A stretch of 64,000 bases of DNA from Symsagittifera roscoffensis (taxonomy: Eukaryota > Xenacoelomorpha > Acoela > Convolutidae): the NCBI RefSeq assembly GCF_963678635.1, contig NC_087064.1:25710189-25774188 (forward strand). Direction: 5' to 3'. Shown here piece after piece: positions 43,418 to 56,396 of this stretch. Below the pieces are notes generated by a model that had not been told where the DNA came from, searched no databases, and saw only the letters and a program-made list of their open reading frames with translations. Position 1 is the stretch's first letter. Each line of letters starts with the position of its first letter. A program made the position numbers and the translations under genes.

Positions 43418-44985
43418 CATTAGAACAACTGAGTTGAAGACTCACAACAAGAGTAGCAACGCGAAGGTACTCGATAGCGAACTCGTATTAAAGTAAGTAA
43501 CCTGGCCGGATCGAGTAGAAGTGATCGGAAATAGACAGTTTTTGGAACCCAATAGGTGAAAACCCCATAAGACCGCTGGTAGGTGGGGGGAACGCGTGAC
43601 AGTTAGGAACCAGACATTTTTTACGATAAACGATCCTTGTCAAAATTGCATTTTAGGTATATAATTTTTTCTTGATTTTGAAATTTTTCTCATTTGAACT
43701 TTTGCGGTTTTTAAGTATGATTTTTACTGAAATTTAGTCAACAACAATCATAGAATAAGGTTAAAAGCAAATCGTATTTCAACTTGCATTGGAAATAGGA
43801 AACAAAAGGAGATTACGGGAGGCTTAAAAAGAAAATTTAGATTGATAGAATCGGGTTTTGAGGATTTTTCAAACAAGTTCTAGAGGAGGTACTGGGATAG
43901 TGGACTGGATATTTTAACACTCGAGTCAGGGTACAGGAAGATTCTAAGGACGAGAACCGGACAGGAATTGGTACTGGAAGGTCGGGGAAAGAATTTCATT
44001 ACTGGGGCCAGAGAAGAGGAAACAGCAAAAGAATCTTGTCGGCAGTCCTGGGATAGTGACCAAAGGGACACAGGACAGTGTGGAAGGGTCCCAAGACCGT
44101 CCCTGAGGTTTTCAGCAGTCGAGCGAAGGGTCCTAGGAGAAGTACAGAAGGGTCCCAAGACCGTCCCTGAGGGAGGATTACAGCACTCGAGCGAAGGATC
44201 CTATGAGAGTACAGAAGGGTCCCAACACCGACCCAGAAGATAAAAGCACTCGAGAGTCCCAGGACAGTACCGAGGTATCCTGCCACACTACAGAAGGGTC
44301 TCAAGACCCTACCAGAGGTAAACAGAGCTCGAACGAGGGGTCCCAGGACAGTACCGAAGGGTCCTAGGACAATACCGAAGTGTCCCAGGACACTACCGGA
44401 AGGTAGCAACACATGAGCGAAGGGTACCAGGACAGCACCGAAGGGTACTAGGACAATATCGAAGGGTCCCAGGACACTACTAAAAGGTAGCAAAACTTGA
44501 GCGAAGGGTCCCAGGACACTAGCGAAAGGTAACAATACTTGAGCGAAGGGTCCCAGGACAGTACCAAAGTGTACTAGGACAATATCGAAGGGTCCCAGGC
44601 ACTACCAAAAGGTAACAACACTTGAGCGAAGGGTCCCAGAACACTACCGAAAGGTAGCAAACTTGAGCGAAGGGTCCCCAGACAGTACCAAAGTGTACTA
44701 GGACAAGACTAAGGAGTCGCGGCACTAAGAACGAAGGGTCCCAAGACCCTAGGGAAGGAACAAAGAAATAGAGCGAAGGGTCCCAAGACCCTACCAAAAG
44801 ATCCAAAGACCTGATCAACGGGCCCAATACTTAGTTTCGGTTTACAACTCTAGGAGAGACGATTTCGACTGGGTTTTAAAAAGAAAAAGATTAGAAATTT
44901 TTTCTTATAATTTCAATTAGATTTTACATTAAGAACTTGTATATATATTAGAATTGTAGACAAATACAATTGTTTATAAAAAATC

Positions 44986-46918
44986 ATGAAGAAAACAAGA
45001 ATATCTCTAACAAAAAGGAAAGGGTTAGGACTTAAGCAAAATCAAACCTCGTCGCAACGAAAACCAACATCAACAAATCTGAGAGTAATGAGTAAGAATA
45101 TTTCAGTGAACATGGTCAATACAAGAGGCAACAAGGAACAGAAGGCCACAGAGAAAGTGACGGAAGAACCGACTCTACCGGCTAGAGAAACCGATCTTGA
45201 GACACCAGATCAGAGTATAGACGGGGCGGAAAGAAAGACGCGGAAAGAAAGACTATAATCAACACCCATGCCAAATGTAGAAGAACAGGAGAAGAAAACA
45301 ATCTCTCACCAATAGGCAATGTAGAGGAAACAACAAACAACACACCGGAATCGATAAAAGACGATTCTCAAGCAACAAGAACGTCGTTCACAGAAAGGAT
45401 TGCAGCGATGGTCGGAATGAAACTGAAAGAGAAAGAGGAGGTAATACCAGCGACCGAGAAAAGCCAAATGTTTGGAACCGTTTCCGCAAAAACGACAGAA
45501 GCTAAACAAGACGAAGAGCAAGTCACACAAGAAGCAACGGCCAACCAAGACAAACAAACTATGGAATCAAAAAGAACTTCACTTGAGCTGGGCGACTTGA
45601 TGGCAAAGTTGAAACAAATCGACAAAAAATTTGAAAACATCGACTTGATGGCAAAATTGGGACAAATCTAGACAACCACTATGTCCTGCCAAGGGCGACG
45701 GAAGCGAAGCTGCAGCAGATGGCGGACAAACTAGAAACGACCGACAAAGAGCGGGAGAAACATATCAAGATAGATATGTAGGAAAAGAAGAAAAGAAGCG
45801 ACACATTAAGGGAAAAATTTTGGAATCTAGAAACCACAATGGACACAATGAGCAGGGAACAAGCAGAGAGTTCTGGAGCCATACAGTCCAAATTAGACGT
45901 ACTCTTGACAAATTCAATGGCCCAAGATAAATTAGTGGCCAAAAAGCCATCTGGAACTAGAGTCGACTTCGTGGAACTACAACGAAAGAAACGGGAATCT
46001 ACACCGTTACCCCGGATTGATAGCACCATGGCGTCAGGAGGGACAAGGACTGCTATGAAGGCGGTGCCTCAAACTCAACGAGGACATCAGAGGGTTCAAC
46101 AACACATGCGGGTGTACCACCGGATGCCATGATATGGGCCAGTACCTGGGAAATGATGAACAGGACGCTTGAAGCATTCGCAACAAGGAACACAGACTCA
46201 GGCAGTCGCAAATCCAGGAAAACCTTCAAAAACCTAAGGAATTCGAGGACGATTTAGATGGTTGCATTAACACCTGGGTGGAGGTAATGAGACTACATCT
46301 AGAACAAGACAACTTGAACGATGAGAGGCAGGCCTGCACGGCGATACTATGCAACCTAGAGGGAACAACACTGAAGTGTGTGGTGGTAAAGAAGGAGGAG
46401 AACCGTGACACTGCAGACAAGATCTTCGAGATACTGTTGAGTCGATTTGGATCGGGTATGAAGGGTCATCAGGCGATGATGAGGTTCGAAAAAAGAAGAC
46501 AAAGAGATGACGAGTCGATTGATCAATTTCTGGATGATATTGAGAGCTTGAGGAAGAGAAGCGATCCAGAGGAATCGAGCAACAGAAAAAACTTTAGCAT
46601 CGCTTCAAAGTTTATAGTCGGAGTGAGGAGTAATGACTTGAGAAAAATGTTGGCAACATATTACACGCTATCGAAGGATAACACACCAACCCCAGAAAAG
46701 ATGAGGCAAAAGTCAAGAGAGTATATGTTAATAAAACCAAAGAAGTACTCGTTCTCAGAAAACAGAAACATGCAAGGGGTAAGCCAAAAAAAAGATCGTC
46801 ATGGTACAAACCTAGAGTCGACATGGACAAACGAAGGTCATGCGCAAACTGCAGGTCGGCGGACCATCGCGTAGCGGATTGTACAACCAAGAAGCAAGGT
46901 ATGAAAAGCTTAGGTATT
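44986..46918 (+). pseudogene. Gag, second long unit
   Basis: Near-identical copy of 39775-41710 with the same stops. A private small rearrangement near 45240 (duplicated GGAAAGAAAGAC) truncates the first segment at 45258. Capsid-like segment at 46278-46874. Confidence 0.85.
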
Positions 46919-48451
46919 CATTAGAACAACTGAGTTGAAGACTCACAACAAGAGTAGCAACGCGAAGGTACTCGATAGCGAACTCGTATTGAAGTAAGTA
47001 ACCTGGCCGGATCGAGTAGAAGTGATCGGAAATAGACAGTTTTTGGAACCCAATAGGTGAAAACCCCATAAGACCGCTGGTAGGGGGGGGGGGCGCGTGA
47101 CAGTTAGGAACCAGACATTTTTTACGATAAACGATCCTTGTCAAAATTGCATTTTAGGTATATAAATTTTTCTTGTTTTTGAAATTTTTCTCATTTGACC
47201 TTTCCGGTTTTTAAGTATGATTTTTACTGAAATTTAGTCAACAACAATCATAGAATAAGGTTAAAAGCAAATCGTATTTCAACTTGCATTGGAAATAGGA
47301 AACAAAAGGAGATTACGGGAGGCTTAAAAAGAAAATTTAGATTGATAGAATCGGGTTTTGAGGATTTTTCAAACAAGTTCTAGAGGAGGTACTGGGATAG
47401 TGGACTGGATATTTTAACACTCGAGTCAGGGTACAGGAAGATTCTAAGGACGAGAAACGGACAGGAATTGGTACTGGAAGGTCGGGGAAAGAATTTCATT
47501 ACTGGGGCCAGAGAAGAGGAAACAGCACATGAGTCTTGTCGGCAGTCCTGGGATAGTGACCAAAGGGACACAGGACAGTGTGGAAGGGTCCCAAGACCGT
47601 CCCTGAGGTTTTCAGCAGTCGAGCGAAGGGTCCTAGGAGAAGTACAGAAGGGTCCCAAGACCGTCCCTGAGGGAGGATTACAGCACTCGAGCGAAGGATC
47701 CTATGAGAGTACAGAAGGGTCCCAACACCGACCCAGAAGATAAAAGCACTCGAGAGTCCCAGGAGAGTACCGAGGTATCCTGCCACACTACAGAAGGGTC
47801 TCAAGACCCTACCAGAGGTAAACAGAGCTCGAACGAGGGGTCCCAGGACAGTACCGAAGGGTCCTAGGACAATACCGAAGTGTCCCAGGACACTACCGGA
47901 AGGTAGCAACACATGAGCGAAGGGTACCAGGACAGCACCGAAGGGTACTAGGACAATATCGAAGGGTCCCAGGACACTACTAAAAGGTAGCAAAACTTGA
48001 GCGAAGGGTCCCAGGACACTAGCGAAAGGTAACAATACTTGAGCGAAGGGTCCCAGGACAGCACCAAAGTGTACTAGGACAATATCGAAGGGTCCCAGGC
48101 ACTACCAAAAGGTAACAACACTTGAGCGAAGGGTCCCAGAACACTACCGAAAGGTAGCAAACTTGAGCGAAGGGTCCCCAGACAGTACCAAAGTGTACTA
48201 GGACAAGACTAAGGAGTCGCGGCACTAAGAACGAAGGGTCCCAAGACCCTAGGGAAGGAACAAAGAAATAGAGCGAAGGATCCCAAGACCCTACCAAAAG
48301 ATCCAAAGACCTGATCAACGGGCCCAATACTTAGTTTCGGTTTACAACTCTAGGAGAGACGATTTCGACTGGGTTTTAATAAGAAAAAGATTAGAAATTT
48401 TTTCTTATAATTTCAATTAGATTTTACATAAGGAACTTGTATATATATTAG

Positions 48452-48626
48452 TACTCGTTCTCAGAAAACAGAAACATGCAAGGGGTAAGCCAAATAAAAA
48501 AAATCGTCATGGTACAAACCTAGAGTCGACATGGACAAACGAAGGTCATGCGCAAACTGCAGGTCGGCGGACCATCGCGTAGCGGATTGTACAACCAAGA
48601 AGCAAGGTATGAAAAGCTTAGGTATT
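48452..48626 (+). pseudogene. Gag tail fragment in short unit 4
   Basis: Copy of 43243-43417 with a small A-rich indel near 48494. Same junction to the leader, so short units 2 and 4 descend from one deletion event. Confidence 0.9.
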
Positions 48627-50177
48627 CATTAGAACAACTGAGTTGAAGACTCACAACAAGAGTAGCAACGCGAAGGTACTCGATAGCGAACTCGTATTAA
48701 AGTAAGTAACCTGGCCGGATCAAGTAGAAGTGATCGGAAATAGACAGTTTTTGGAACCCAATAGGTGAAAACCCCATAAGACCGCTGGTAGGTGGGGGGA
48801 ACGCGTGACAGTTAGGAACCAGACATTTTTTACGATAAACGATCCTTGTCAAAATTGCATTTTAGGTATATAATTTTTTCTTGATTTTGAAATTTTTCTC
48901 ATTTGACCTTTGCGGTTTTTAAGTATGATTTTTACTGAAATTTAGTCAACAACAATCATAGAATAAGGTTAAAAGCAAATCGTATTTCAACTTGCATTGG
49001 AAATAGGAAACAAAAGGAGATTACGGGAGGCTTAAAAAGAAAATTTAGATTGATAGAATCGGGTTTTGAGGATTTTTCAAACAAGTTCTAGAGGAGGTAC
49101 TGGGATAGTGGACTGGATATTTTAACACTCGAGTCAGGGTACAGGAAGATTCTAAGGACGAGAACCGGACAGGAATTGGTACTGGAAGGTCGGGGAAAGA
49201 ATTTCATTACTGGGGCCAGAGAAGAGGAAACAGCAAAAGAATCTTGTCGGCAGTCCTGGGATAGTGACCAAAGGGACACAGGACAGTGTGGAAGGGTCCC
49301 AAGACCGTCCCTGAGGTTTTCAGCAGTCGAGCGAAGGGTCCTAGGAGAAGTACAGAAGGGTCCCAAGACCGTCCCTGAGGGAGGATTACAGCACTCGAGC
49401 GAAGGATCCTATGAGAGTACAGAAGGGTCCCAACACCGACCCAGAAGATAAAAGCACTCGAGAGTCCCAGGACAGTACCGAGGTATCCTGCCACACTACA
49501 GAAGGGTCTCAAGACCCTACCAGAGGTAAACAGAGCTCGAACGAGGGGTCCCAGGACAGTACCGAAGGGTCCTAGGACAATACCGAAGTGTCCCAGGACA
49601 CTACCGGAAGGTAGCAACACATGAGCGAAGGGTACCAGGACAGCACCGAAGGGCACTAGGACAATATCGAAGGGTCCCAGGACACTACTAAAAGGTAGCA
49701 AAACTTGAGCGAAGGGTCCCAGGACACTAGCGAAAGGTAACAATACTTGAGCGAAGGGTCCCAGGACAGTACCAAAGTGTACTAGGACAATATCGAAGGG
49801 TCCCAGGCACTACCAAAAGGTAACAACACTTGAGCGAAGGGTCCCAGAACACTACCGAAAGGTAGCAAACTTGAGCGAAGGGTCCCCAGACAGTACCAAA
49901 GTGTACTAGGACAAGACTAAGGAGTCGCGGCACTAAGAACGAAGGGTCCCAAGACCCTAGGGAAGGAACAAAGAAATAGAGCGAAGGGTCCCAAGACCCT
50001 ACCAAAAGATCCAAAGACCTGATCAACGGGCCCAATACTTAGTTTCGGTTTACAACTCTAGGAGAGACGATTTCGACTGGGTTTTAATAAGAAAAAGATT
50101 AGAAATTTTTTCTTATAATTTCAATTAGATTTTACATTAGGAACTTGTATATATATTAGAATTGTAGACAAATACAA

Positions 50178-52113
50178 TTGTTTATAAAAAATCATGACGA
50201 AACAAGAACATCTCTAACAAAAAGGAAAGGGTTAGGACTTAAGCAAAATCAAACCTCGTCGCAACGAAAACCAACATCAACAAATCTGAGAGTAATGAGT
50301 AAGAATATTTCAGTGAACATGGTCAATACAAGAGGCAACAAGGAACAGAAGGCCACAGAGAAAGTGACGGAAGAACCGACTCTACCGGCTAGAGAAACCG
50401 ATCTTGAGACACCAGATCAGAGTATAGACGGGGCGGAAAGAAAGACGACGGAATCAACACCCATGCCAAATGTAGAAGAACAGGAGAAGAAAACAATCTC
50501 TCACCAATAGGCAATGTAGACGAAACAACAAACAACACACCGGAATCGATAAAAGACGATTCTCAAGCAACAAGAACGTCGTTCACAGAAAGGATTGCAG
50601 CGATGGTCGGAATGAAACTAAAAGAGAAAGAGGAGGTAATACCAGCGACCGAGAAAAGCCAAACGTTTGGAACCGTTTCCGCAAAAACGACAGAAGCTAA
50701 ACAAGACGAAGAGCAAGTCACACAAGAAGCAACGGCCAACCAAGACAAACAAACTATGGAATCAAAAAGAACTTCACTTGAGCTGGGCGAGTTGATGGCA
50801 AAGTTGAAACAAATCGACAAAAAATTTGAAAACATCGACTTGATGGCAAAATTGGGACAAATCTAGACAACCACTATGTCCTGCCAAGGGCGACGGAAGC
50901 GAAGCTGCAGCAGATGGCGGACAAACTAGAAACGACCGACAAAGAGCGGGAGAAACATATCAAGATAGATATGTAGGAAAAGAAGAAAAGAAGCGACACA
51001 TTAAGGGAAAAATTTTGGAATCTAGAAACCACAATGGACACAATGAGCAGGGAACAAGCAGAGAGTTCTGGAGCCATACAGTCCAAATTAGACGTACTCT
51101 TGACAAATTCAATGGCCCAAGATAAATTAGTGGCCAAAAAGCCATCTGGAACTAGAGTCGACTTCGTGGAACTACAACGAAAGAAACGGGAATCTACACC
51201 GTTACCCCGGATTGATAGCACCATGGCGTCAGGAGGGACAAGGACTGCTATGAAGGCGGTGCCTCAAACTCAACGAGGACATCAGAGGGTTCAACAACAC
51301 ATGCGGGTGTACCACCGGATGCCATGATATGGGCCAGTACCTGGGAAATGATGAACAGGACGCTTGAAGCATTCGCAACAAGGAACACAGACTCAGGCAG
51401 TCGCAAATCCAGGAAAACCTTCAAAAACCTAAGGAATTCGAGGACGATTTAGATGGTTGCATTAACACCTGGGTGGAGGTAATGAGACTACATCTAGAAC
51501 AAGACAACTTGAACGATGAGAGGCAGGCCTGCACGGCGATACTATGCAACCTAGAGGGAACAGCACTGAAGTGTGTGGTGGTAAAGAAGGAGGAGAACCG
51601 TGACACTGCAGACAAGATCTTCGAGATACTGTTGAGTCGATTTGGATCGGGTATGAAGGGTCATCAGGCGATGATGAGGTTCGAAAAAAGAAGACAAAGA
51701 GATGACGAGTCGATTGATCAATTTCTGGATGATATTGAGAGCTTGAGGAAGAGAAGCGATCCAGAGGAATCGACCAACAGAAAAAACTTTAGCATCGCTT
51801 CAAAGTTTATAGTCGGAGTGAGGAGTAATGACTTGAGAAAAATGTTGGCAACATATTACACGCTATCGAAGGATAACACACCAACCCCAGAAAAGATGAG
51901 GCAAAAGTCAAGAGAGTATATGTTAATAAAACCAAAGAAGTACTCGTTCTCAGAAAACAGAAACATGCAAGGGGTAAGCCAAAAAAAAGATCGTCATGGT
52001 ACAAACCTAGAGTCGACATGGACAAACGAAGGTCATGCGCAAACTGTAGGTCGGCGGACCATCGCGTAGCGGATTGTACAACCAAGAAGCAAGGTATGAA
52101 AAGCTTAGGTATT
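50178..52113 (+). pseudogene. Gag, third long unit
   Basis: Near-identical copy of 39775-41710 with the same internal stops. Capsid-like segment at 51473-52069. Followed by a truncated leader (52114-52748). Confidence 0.85.
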
Positions 52114-52748
52114 CATTAGAACAACTGAGTTGAAGACTCACAACAAGAGTAGCAACGCGAAGGTACTCGATAGCGAACTCGTATTAAAGTAAGTAACCTG
52201 GCCGGATCGAGTAGAAGTGATCGGAAATAGACAGTTTTTGGAACCCAATAGGTGAAAACCCCATAAGACCGCTGGTAGGGGGGGGACGCGTGACAGTTAG
52301 GAACCAGACATTTTTTACGATAAACGATCCTTGTCAAAATTGCATTTTAGGTATATAAATTTTTCTTGTTTTTGAAATTTTTCTCATTTGACCTTTCCGG
52401 TTTTTAAGTATGATTTTTACTGAAATTTAGTCAACAACAATCATAGAATAAGGTTAAAAGCAAATCGTATTTCAACTTGCATTGGAAATAGGAAACAAAA
52501 GGAGATTACGGGAGGCTTAAAAAGAAAATTTAGATTGATAGAATCGGGTTTTGAGGATTTTTCAAACAAGTTCTAGAGGAGGTACTGGGATAGTGGACTG
52601 GATATTTTAACACTCGAGTCAGGGTACAGGAAGATTCTAAGGACGAGAACCGGACAGGAATTGGTACTGGAAGGTCGGGGAAAGAATTTCATTACTGGGG
52701 CCAGAGAAGAGGAAACAGCACATGAGTCTTGTCGGCAGTCCTGGGATA

Positions 52749-53660
52749 GAAGAAGGAGAACCGTGACACTGCAGACAAGATCTTCGAGATACTGTTGAGT
52801 CGATTTGGATCGGGTATGAAGGGTCATCAGGCGATGATGAGGTTCGAAAAAAGAAGACAAAGAGATGACGAGTCGATTGATCAATTTCTGGATGATATTG
52901 AGAGCTTGAGGAAGAGAAGCGATCCAGAGGAATCGACCAAAAGAAAAAACATTAGCATCGCTTCAAAGTTTATAGTCGGAGTGAGGAGTAATGACTTGAG
53001 AAAAATGTTGGCAACATATTACACGCTATCGAAGGATAACACACCAACCCCAGAAAAGATGAGGCGAAAGTCAAGAGAGTATATGTTAATAAAACCAAAG
53101 AAGTACTCGTTCTCAGAAAACAGAAACATGCAAGGGGTAAGCCAAAAAAAAGATCGTCATGGTACAAACCTAGAGTCGACATGGACAAACGAAGGTCATG
53201 CGCAAACTGCAGGTCGGCGGACCATCGCGTAGCGGATTGTACAACCAAGAAGCAAGGTATGAAAAGCTTAGGTATGCGCCAGACGAAGAAGACATGAGTC
53301 AAACGGAAGAACAAGAGTTTCACTGTGGTTTGATCATCAAGATAGGCGGGAGGTGCTTTTTCTGCAACCAAGAGGGCTATTTCAGGAAGCCTTGTCCCCT
53401 GTTTTGGGAGACAGTGAAGAATCAAGGTCACCCGAAACATAAATTGGCATTGCAGCGGTTCAGAAAACAAGGAACAGACAGCTGAGAATAACTTGCAGAG
53501 CAAAGAGGCAGCAAATGGTGAATTACCTACGAAGACAGTAAAGGCCGTAGCACAAGTCAAAGATGCCGTGGGGAGTGAGAAAAAAAGTCCACTAGTGATA
53601 AATTATGAGAGAGGTGCTGCAGAGGCTATCAACAGAGTAAAGTAAGACTTGGCAACCAAA
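52749..53660 (+). pseudogene. Gag C-terminal half connected to pol
   Basis: After the truncated sixth leader the sequence re-enters gag at AGAAGGAGAACCGTGACACT and for the first time passes the usual junction into the rest of the gene. The second zinc knuckle is present but altered: CFFCNQEGYFRKPC has Tyr in place of the zinc-binding His, so it should not bind zinc normally. A basic, degenerate Gag tail follows to 53660. Confidence 0.8.
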
Positions 53661-53662
53661 AG

Positions 53663-54780
53663 ATGAATGAGACACTCTCGACGACGAGACCAGAACCAGA
53701 GACCGGAGAAAACTTAGTGAACAGGATTAATTGCAATACCATGAAAATGGTGACCGGCAAACCGTTTGGCATCACGAAGATTGGAGCGAGAATCATGTCA
53801 AAAATCACAGTGGGTGGTCATCAAGTAACGAGGAACCTGAGTGAACCGAGTGATCAAACATTGATGCACATTGATGTATGTGCGGATTACTTGAAAAAAA
53901 TTACCCCGCAAACCCCTTCAAGAGCACTGAGAGCATTACTCACGAGAGGTGGCGGCAAATCAATTCGCATAGACAACAGATACACGGAAGCCTATGGTCC
54001 GCATGAGAACATGTTGAACATAGATGGAATAAACATCTATACAAAGACGATGATAACGTGTGACGAGGATCTAGCCGGCAAATCTATGTTGGCAGAGAAG
54101 GACTAAAAGTGAGATCAATCGGTCACTGTGCTATGCTGGAAGAGGATGCCATGCATCTGGGAACGGAAGCATACGTATCTGCACACGTATTGGACATAAG
54201 CGGAAAGAAGACGCAACTGCGTGGGTTGTTGGACACGGGAGCCGTCTTGAGTGTAATACCAATTGAGACTTGGAGTAAAATGGGATTCGACGACTTGATT
54301 GACTCAAGAATACGGCTGTCAGCAGCAAACAAGAGGGCACTTCGGTTTCTAGACAGAACACCAATAATAGCCCGAAATCTGGGGGAACGCGATGAGTTTT
54401 CTCGTGGTGGAGAATCTAGATGAGTCTGACCAATTCATTTCAGGCAGAGATTTCATCAGGAATTTCGATGTAACAATTCATCTTAATAATGCGATGTTCA
54501 GGATTCGGAATCCTGAAAGGAAGTAGGTAATTAAAGCGGTAAATTTGATAATGGCCAACGAAAATAAGGCTCCAGTTTTCTTGAGTAGGAGAGTAAGCTT
54601 GCGGATGAAAAACTATAATGAACTAAGTGACAATAACAAAGTATGTACAGTACCGAACCCAAACAGTCAAAGTGCTGCTATTTTAGGAAGATCCTTCTCA
54701 ATAACCAAGAATGGCCTCTGCGTCAGTGTCTTGTTGAATACTCTTGATATACCAATCAAAATCCAGAGGGAGAGGAATCT
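53663..54780 (+). pseudogene. Protease of copy B
   Basis: Homologous to 23166-24164. The DTGA active site is kept (LRGLLDTGAVLSVIPIETW). The second motif reads FISGRDFIRNFDVTI with Ser in place of Leu. Frames break at 54106, 54423 and about 54525. Confidence 0.85.
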
Positions 54781-55951
54781 AGGATAAGCACTGCCCGTAA
54801 AAACTAGATATGAAATGACTGAGAATGTGAAAGAAAATGAAGTTTTTGATTGCCCAAATCATAGGGGTAAAATTTGTATCTTGAGAAGATTGAAAAAAAT
54901 AAAAAGTTCATCAAGTCTTGTGACGATGGGCTTTCGAGCTGTTCCAATTATCCAGAAAGACCCACACTAGAGGAATTGGAATTGGATAATTCAGTATTAC
55001 CAGAAATTGAACACTTGAGGGGAAAAGTAACAAACGAACAGTTCGAAGCCATCAAGGATGTTCTAGATAGGAATGATGATGTTTTTTTTAAAACATAAGG
55101 CAGACATTGACTGCTGCAACTTCGTTGAACATGGAAAAGAGCTAGAAGAATCAGCGGTACCGCACAGGAAGGGGGTGAGGCGTATGACCCCAAAACAAAT
55201 CGGATGCATGTAGAAAAGAGATAGACACGCTACTAAAGTATGACATGATAGAACCATCCAAATCACCGTGGGCGTGTGGAGTAGTGATGGCTAAAAGGAA
55301 AGGAGACAAACTTAGGTTTTGTTGTGACTTTCGATATCTGAACTCCGTCACAGTGAAGGATGCCTATCCCATACCTAGGATAGATGAGAGTCTTTCAAAA
55401 TTAAGTGACGCCAAATTCTTTTACAACTCTTTATTTAGGGTTGGCTTTTTTGGCAGGTACCACTGAGGAAACAGGATAGGGACAAGACTGGTTTAGCAAG
55501 CGAGCTGGGATTGTTTCATTGGAAAAAGATGACCATTGGCCTATGCAATGCGACAGCCACCTTCCATCGACTGATGGCACAGGCGCTGACAAGCGTAACG
55601 AAGAAATACGGTAATTTAGTAATGTGCTACGTAGATGACGTGGTGATTGCAACTACTACCCTGGAGGACCACATTGAACGACTGGACGAGGTGTTCGCTT
55701 GCATGAAGAGAGCAGGACTGAAATGCAAGCCATCGATGTGTGAAATTCTCAAGGACTCAATTAAATACCTGGAGAGAATGGTGGACAAACATGGCATTAG
55801 ACCAGACCCGGACGCGGTAGAGGCAGTGCTGACTTGGAAATCGCCAAAAACAGAACACCAGTTGATGAGCTTTTTTGGGTTTTGCAAATTACTACAGGGA
55901 GCTCATCAGGGGCTATGCGGGGAGAAATATATCCAATGCAACAACTCATGA
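54781..55951 (+). pseudogene. Reverse transcriptase of copy B
   Basis: Segments 54874-55098 (PR-RT connection), 55245-55466 (MIEPSKSPWACGVVMAKRK, LRFCCDFRYLNSVTV, YPIPRIDESLSKL) and 55511-55951 (LCNATATFHRL, MCYVDDVVIATTT, IKYLERMVDKHGI). The YVDD motif is intact. Frameshifts occur near 55100, 55200 and 55466. Same order as copy A, Ty3/gypsy type. Confidence 0.88.
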
Positions 55952-56396
55952 AGCACAATGGAAGGAAATTCACCTGGAACAATGCGGCTGAAGAGTCATT
56001 TCAAAGAATAAAAAAAGAACTATGTGAAGCACCTGTGCTAGGCATGCCGACAGAGAAAGAGATGTACGTGCTGTTCGTCACCTTTGTGGAAAAATACATG
56101 ACATACCTGGGTAGCGAACCAATCAAGCTACGGGTCAACAACAGAGCACTCAGCTGGTTGAAAACGTACTCAATGGCCAGAGTTACATCGGGAGATGGAT
56201 AATGCGGCTGGTTAATTACAATATGATCCTTGAACACAGGACTAGGGACAAGCACCAAAATGCTGACAGCTTGAGCAAGAAGATGGAATTCTACGAGAGA
56301 CAGGAGCAGAGGGAGGCTGATAGACCGGAGATCAAAGATCGCTTTTCTTTTATGACAAGCAAACATAAGACACCCTACCGCTCACAAGATGGCTAG
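55952..56396 (+). pseudogene. RNase H of copy B, catalytic part deleted
   Basis: KFTWNNAAEESFQRIKKEL and APVLGMPTEKEMYVL continue directly into FVTFVEKYMTYLGSEP. About 150 bp that in copy A encode the DTDAS strand and the helix with the catalytic Glu are missing in frame. The tether (YNMILEHRTRDKHQNADSLS) is kept. No RNase H activity is possible. Confidence 0.85.

Larger units (their letters stand above)
38242..52748 (+). repeat. Higher-order tandem array of leader plus gag
   Basis: Units start with CATTAGAACAACTGAGTTG at 38242, 41711, 43418, 46919, 48627 and 52114. Sizes alternate 3469, 1707, 3501, 1708 and 3487 bp, then a truncated unit of 635 bp. Long units hold leader plus gag up to the first zinc knuckle; short units jump from the leader end to the last ~175 bp of that gag stretch. 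The true repeat is long plus short, about 5.2 kb. Long units 3 and 5 share private variants (GGTGGGGGGAACGCG, CAAAAGAATCTTG) that short units 2, 4 and 6 lack. Junctions show only one or two bases of microhomology. All long units share the same stop codons in gag. Confidence 0.95.

Noticed and set aside
38942-50035. Repeated 178- and 102-codon minus-strand frames (SVLGPF-type repeats)
   Set aside because: They are by-products of the leader minisatellite and are antisense to the element.
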